Shown here: positions 32,313 to 35,735 of the stretch, piece by piece
Layout: each line of letters begins with the position of its first letter
Numbering within the stretch: position 1 is the stretch's first letter
NCBI GenBank assembly: GCA_902606665.1
Contig: CACLHE010000004.1
Location: 1 to 35,735, forward strand
From: an uncultured Pelagibacteraceae bacterium
GTDB lineage: Bacteria; Pseudomonadota; Alphaproteobacteria; Pelagibacterales; Pelagibacteraceae
Length of the DNA: 35,735 bases
Direction: 5' to 3'
Notes under the pieces: generated by a model
Seen by the model: the letters and a program-made list of their open reading frames with translations, nothing else
What the model was told of the DNA's origin: nothing
The model's database searches: none
Made by a program: the position numbers and the translations under genes

Positions 32313-33184
32313 TTAATAAAGGAATTATATTAGCAGGTGGTACTGGCACTCGCATGAGTCCTTTAACGAAAGCTGTTAATAAACAATTATTACCGATCTA
32401 TGATAAACCTTTAATATATTATCCTTTGTCGATATTAATGCTTTCAGGAATAAAAGATATCTTAATCATAGTGAATAAAGGTCAATTAAGTCAATTTAAA
32501 AAAATTTTACCAAATGGAAATAATTTAGGAATTAAAATTACTTATGTAGAACAAAAATATCCCAAAGGCTTACCAGATGCATTTATTCTTGGAAAAAAAT
32601 TTGTTGGAAAAAGTAATGTAGCTTTAATTTTAGGTGATAATTTTTTTTATGGACAAAGTCTAACTAAAAAATTAAAGGAATGTGTTAGACTTAATAAAGG
32701 TGCATCTGTTATTTTGCATCCGGTCAGTAATCCTTCTTCCTATGGAGTAGCAACCATTAACAAAAAAAACAAAATAACTAAAATAATAGAGAAACCAAAA
32801 AAATCATTTTCGAATTTAGCTGTTACAGGTCTTTACTTCTTTGATAATGATGTAATTAAATATAGTGAAAACTTAAAACCATCAAAAAGAAAAGAAATTG
32901 AAATAGTAGATCTATTAAATAAATATAGAAAAAAAAATAAATTATCAGCACATTTTCTTGGTAGAGGTGGAGCTTGGTTAGATACTGGTTCTATAAAAGA
33001 TTTTTATAGCACTTCAGCTTTTGTTTCTACATTAGAAAAAAGACAAGGCCTTAAAATAGCATGCTTAGAGGAAATAGCCTTAAACAACAAATGGATAAAT
33101 AAATATAATATTATGAATGCAATGAAATTTTATGGCAAATGCAGTTATTCGCAATACTTGTCAACTTTCATTAGAAGAAAATGA
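32309..33184 (+). CDS. rmlA: Glucose-1-phosphate thymidylyltransferase
   Basis: Makes dTDP-glucose from dTTP and glucose-1-phosphate. 291 aa; the nucleotide signature GIILAGGTGTRMSPLTKAVN, PIYDKPLIYYPLS, the metal site ILGDNFFYGQ, and FLGRGGAWLDTGS are canonical for RmlA. Feeds the overlapping rmlB. Its substrate could come from the phosphohexomutase at 11.2 kb. The last 24 nt overlap the end of the convergent DUF4422 gene. Not the missing GlmU uridylyltransferase half, because the RmlA-specific motifs are complete. Confidence 0.95.
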   Translation: MINKGIILAGGTGTRMSPLTKAVNKQLLPIYDKPLIYYPLSILMLSGIKDILIIVNKGQLSQFKKILPNGNNLGIKITYVEQKYPKGLPDAFILGKKFVGKSNVALILGDNFFYGQSLTKKLKECVRLNKGASVILHPVSNPSSYGVATINKKNKITKIIEKPKKSFSNLAVTGLYFFDNDVIKYSENLKPSKRKEIEIVDLLNKYRKKNKLSAHFLGRGGAWLDTGSIKDFYSTSAFVSTLEKRQGLKIACLEEIALNNKWINKYNIMNAMKFYGKCSYSQYLSTFIRRK

Positions 33185-34003
33185 ATTTAAATCTTTCCTA
33201 ATATCATAAAAAATTATTGGCATTATTGAATATTTTGTATTTTTTTTAAACCAATAAGACATAAATCTTTCAGCTAAGAAACCATAAATTCTTGTTTTTC
33301 CATAACCTTTTAAATTTTCAAAACCAAATAAATTTTCACACTTTTCAAGCCATGGAAACAATTCCTCATAATATCTTTTTAATTTCGACTTTGATTTGCA
33401 AATAAACATATTGTGTGGGTTAAAGGAAACTTCCGTATTAACAAAATTTTTGAAATCATTCTTATTATTCATATCAAGCAAATCTATTGCATTTTTTAAA
33501 TTGTTTTCCCCATGCATGAAATCAAAATGAAAGTTTATATTTCTCTTTGTTTCACTAAAAAGTAACGCTGGTCTTTTTATAAAAATTTTTAATCCTTTTT
33601 TAAGAAATTTCATTGTTCTCCATTGATTGATGAACATGGGCTCACCAAGAATAGCTTCATAATTTTCAAATTCTTTGGGTATTTGTTTCAAAACTTGAGT
33701 TTCTAAACTTTTAATATTTATTTCATTATTGTTAAAATTTTTTAAACTCCAAAATTTTCTGTATTGGCAGAATCCTATCCATTTATCATCGAGTTTATCT
33801 AAATAATTTTTCCAAATCCAATAGTGGTAAGTGTATTCTCCATAATTTTTATTTTTCTTTGAAATATTTATTCCAGATTTATCACTCAACCAATTTTCAT
33901 TAAATTCTTTTTCTCCAAGGCCAACTGGGATGTAACCTAATTCTTTTATAAATTTATAATGATTTGGTTCCAAGGTTAAACAAAACATATTTAAATTTTT
34001 CAT
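33161..34003 (-). CDS. DUF4422-type putative glycosyltransferase
   Basis: 280 aa. YGEYTYHYWIWKNYLD followed by WIGFCQYRKFW near residue 60-85 and FNPHNMFICKSK near 195 are the conserved blocks of DUF4422, found in capsule and O-antigen loci and regarded as GT-A-like glycosyltransferases. It ends with GKTRIYGFLAERFMSYWF, also typical. The donor is unknown. Lies 5 nt downstream of the GT61 gene, same strand: a two-gene operon. Very AT-rich like rmlAB. Confidence 0.8.
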   Translation of the reverse strand: MKNLNMFCLTLEPNHYKFIKELGYIPVGLGEKEFNENWLSDKSGINISKKNKNYGEYTYHYWIWKNYLDKLDDKWIGFCQYRKFWSLKNFNNNEINIKSLETQVLKQIPKEFENYEAILGEPMFINQWRTMKFLKKGLKIFIKRPALLFSETKRNINFHFDFMHGENNLKNAIDLLDMNNKNDFKNFVNTEVSFNPHNMFICKSKSKLKRYYEELFPWLEKCENLFGFENLKGYGKTRIYGFLAERFMSYWFKKNTKYSIMPIIFYDIRKDLNSFSSNES

Positions 34004-34008
34004 AAATT

Positions 34009-35136
34009 TTACGATTCTATTAATTTTGATAAATTATTAATTGGTATATGAATACTTCCTTGTTGATTAGGAAATTGAAAATTATCTGTTTTTTTTGCTT
34101 CAACAGTTACTGAATTATAATTTAAATCATTTTTTAATGCTAAATTTTCTATTGGGGTACCTGAATCGGAACTTCTTAACTCTATAACTTTTGTTTTAGC
34201 TTTACAAAAAGCAATGTTAGCAAATCCTCCTCCATGTAAACCAACAATACTTTCTGCATTAGCAAATAATTGAACTTGGTCAATAAATTTTAGGTTATGT
34301 AACTTTATAAATGTATAATTTTTTTCTAATAAATATTTTTTGACTTCATCTTCATTAGATATGAATCTTTGGGGTGTCTTCTTTAATGCATCATCATTTC
34401 TATCTATATAAATCTTTTCTATTTTTTTAACATCACTAGCTTCAGCTTGGTTTACAAATGCTTCTTTAAGCCATTTTGAAATCCAAACTGGCATATTCAT
34501 TATATCTCTTGTGGCATTTCCACTTATCATTACAGGATGATCTGTCACTACCAGTTCCTTAGCTTTAATGTGTCTAAATTTTTTACTTGAAAGTCTTTTA
34601 TGTAAAGGAATGTTAAGACAATCTAATGTTTCAATCTGAAATTTTTTTATATGATCGGGTAGTAAAAAATAATCTACATCGTTTAAATTAAAAATTTTGC
34701 TGCATAGGGAAAATCTTGGCAATACATCAAATAACCAATGCCAGTAATTATTATTCCCTCCCCCTCCTGTAAGCAAAGACAATACTCTACCATTAAAATC
34801 TCTTAACTTTCTCGGTGTACCTTTTTTAAAAACAATATTTTCTTTTATATTTGAATTAAATATTTTTGAATCATATGTATGTCTCAATTGAAACGATGGT
34901 TCTTCTATAATTTTATTATCAATTAAAATCGCAGTATCTTGAATTCGGTCAGTATATAATCTTCCATTTGAAATGTTGAAAATTCTATAACTTAAATCTT
35001 TATCAGCTTGAACTGTTTTAACATTTATTCTTTCATCTGTTTTAGTATTTATGGATTTTTCTACTTTGCCATAAATTTTAAAAAAGATTCCGTATGAAAC
35101 TATTTTAAATATTTTTTGTAAAAATTTCTTAATCAC
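34009..35136 (-). CDS. Glycosyltransferase family 61 (DUF563) protein
   Basis: 375 aa. The central motif NYWHWLFDVLPRF (about 128-140) and the C-terminal IYIDRND, FANAESIVGLHGGGFANIAFC are diagnostic for GT61 enzymes of capsule/exopolysaccharide loci. A hydrophobic-amphipathic N-terminus (FLQKIFKIVSYGIFFKIYG) may tether it to the membrane. First gene of the operon with DUF4422; a tRNA-Met lies 12 nt upstream on the same strand, so the genes may be read from the tRNA promoter or one hidden beyond it. Confidence 0.87.
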   Translation of the reverse strand: MIKKFLQKIFKIVSYGIFFKIYGKVEKSINTKTDERINVKTVQADKDLSYRIFNISNGRLYTDRIQDTAILIDNKIIEEPSFQLRHTYDSKIFNSNIKENIVFKKGTPRKLRDFNGRVLSLLTGGGGNNNYWHWLFDVLPRFSLCSKIFNLNDVDYFLLPDHIKKFQIETLDCLNIPLHKRLSSKKFRHIKAKELVVTDHPVMISGNATRDIMNMPVWISKWLKEAFVNQAEASDVKKIEKIYIDRNDDALKKTPQRFISNEDEVKKYLLEKNYTFIKLHNLKFIDQVQLFANAESIVGLHGGGFANIAFCKAKTKVIELRSSDSGTPIENLALKNDLNYNSVTVEAKKTDNFQFPNQQGSIHIPINNLSKLIES

Positions 35137-35148
35137 TGTTTCAATAAT

Positions 35149-35225
35149 TGGTAGCGGGAGCTGGAGTCGAACCAGCGACCTTTGGCTTATGAGTCCAACG
35201 CTCTAACCAACTGAGCTATCCCGCC
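35149..35225 (-). tRNA. tRNA-Met (anticodon CAT)
   Basis: 77 nt including an encoded CCA. Acceptor GGCGGGA pairs with TCCCGCT (one G-U pair), D arm GCTC...GAGC, anticodon loop CTCATAA, T arm GCTGGTTCGACTCCAGC. One A-G mismatch closes the anticodon stem. The G1-U72 pair and CTCATAA loop fit elongator Met; an initiator would show the three G-C pairs of the anticodon stem, which are absent. A lysidine-modified tRNA-Ile(CAT) is the main alternative. Confidence 0.9.
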
Positions 35226-35362
35226 ATTAGTCTTCTTTGATTTATAATACTTTTTATTTTTAGTTCAATACAAGTATAATCGAGACATGGCAATTTTAAG
35301 AATTGAGTTAAATTTCTTTGAAATTAGATCAAAAAGATTATAAAGATTATAGAGATATTCTT

Positions 35363-35735
35363 ATGGATGAAATTACATCATTAGCTATTCTAATATTTGG
35401 AGGATTGTCACTACGATTTGCCTTAACTTTATCTGGTCAGGGATGGGCAAAATCTCACGCCCAAACTGTTGCTTTTATGATTCTTCCCGTAATAACTTTT
35501 GTAATAACTAAAACGATCGCAGGTAATATAGCTTTGTCTCTAGGTATGATTGGAGCCTTATCAATTGTTCGTTTTCGTCACCCGGTAAAAAGTGCTTTAG
35601 AATTAATTATGTATTTTGATTTAATTACTATTGGAATCGCGACTAGCGTGCGAACAAAATGGGCAATCCAATTAATAATATGCACTATAGTCATTATATT
35701 TGCTGTAAAAATTTTTCAAAAAATTACTCAAAAAT
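35363..35735 (+). CDS. DUF4956 family membrane protein, N-terminal part (cut by window edge)
   Basis: Not in the ORF track. From ATG 35363 it reads MDEITSLAILIFGGLSLRFA and stays open to the right edge (124 codons). It has about four hydrophobic segments and the DUF4956 hallmark GMIGALSIVRFRHPVK between the second and third. A TTG at 35318 gives a 15-residue longer start and cannot be excluded; a stop at 35309-35311 bounds it. DUF4956 genes often sit with VTC-type polyphosphate polymerase genes, but none is visible before it here; the neighbour would be beyond the window. The gap 35226-35362 shows no other feature I can support. Confidence 0.8.
   Translation, partial: MDEITSLAILIFGGLSLRFALTLSGQGWAKSHAQTVAFMILPVITFVITKTIAGNIALSLGMIGALSIVRFRHPVKSALELIMYFDLITIGIATSVRTKWAIQLIICTIVIIFAVKIFQKITQK

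Noticed and set aside
35287-35343. 18-codon ORF (MAILRIELNFF) after the tRNA
   Set aside because: Too short, no family match, wrong frame for the DUF4956 gene; could be a remnant but unsupported.

Overview
The window looks like a piece of a very AT-rich, streamlined alphaproteobacterial chromosome, most likely SAR11/Pelagibacterales (inference). The reasons are low GC (judged by eye, not counted), near-continuous coding with 1-4 nt gene overlaps, Lys/Asn/Ile-rich proteins, a class II DAHP synthase, and a SpeD-SpeE fusion of the kind reported from Ca. Pelagibacter. There are 39 protein genes (two cut by the window edges) and one tRNA. I see no insertion sequence, phage gene, CRISPR array or rRNA. 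No stretch over 300 nt lacks a gene; the longest gap is the 174 nt between nrdA and the phosphohexomutase gene.

Layout. 1-4.3 kb, minus strand: a stand-alone GlmU acetyltransferase domain, glmS, class II DAHP synthase and the start of nadE. 4.4-7.7 kb, plus strand: a Gph-like phosphatase, a LysE/RhtB exporter, then prpB-prpC of the methylcitrate cycle. 7.7-11 kb, minus strand: a GYD-domain protein and nrdAB (class Ia ribonucleotide reductase without an ATP-cone) behind a NrdR-like palindrome. 11.2-16.2 kb: phosphohexomutase, TauE/SafE exporter, DusA, RNA polymerase omega and an MFS transporter. 16.2-19.4 kb, plus strand: beta-hydroxyacid dehydrogenase, FMN-binding oxidase-like protein, thioredoxin-like protein and GT4 glycosyltransferase. 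19.4-20.7 kb: GT9 and a DUF6165-like coiled-coil protein. 20.7-23 kb, minus strand: a polar amino acid ABC importer (binding protein plus two permeases, no ATPase). 23-29.3 kb: a polyamine / methylthioadenosine (MTA) module. 29.3-35.1 kb: surface-polysaccharide genes (epimerase, GT2, rmlB, rmlA, DUF4422, GT61) next to a tRNA-Met(CAT), then a DUF4956 membrane protein that runs off the right edge.

The most interesting segment is 23.0-29.3 kb. A fused AdoMet decarboxylase-spermidine synthase (speDE) makes MTA as by-product. mtnP and mtnA would convert MTA to adenine plus methylthioribulose-1-phosphate, and apt would recycle the adenine. Divergent from speDE and convergent with the mtnPA operon lies a 677-aa fusion of a class II aldolase and a short-chain dehydrogenase. 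An aldolase plus an aldehyde reductase is what the so-called DHAP shunt needs after MtnA, so I propose that this protein cleaves methylthioribulose-1-phosphate (and perhaps 5-deoxyribulose-1-phosphate) and reduces the released aldehyde. This is inference from context and domain architecture. The mtnPA operon also holds an SMR-like membrane protein with no acidic residue at all and a small membrane protein of unknown function.

Other points: four convergent gene pairs share their stop codons in TTAA/TTAG, one divergent pair has start codons 3 nt apart, a perfect 14-bp hairpin separates the binding-protein and permease genes, and glmU lacks its uridylyltransferase half.
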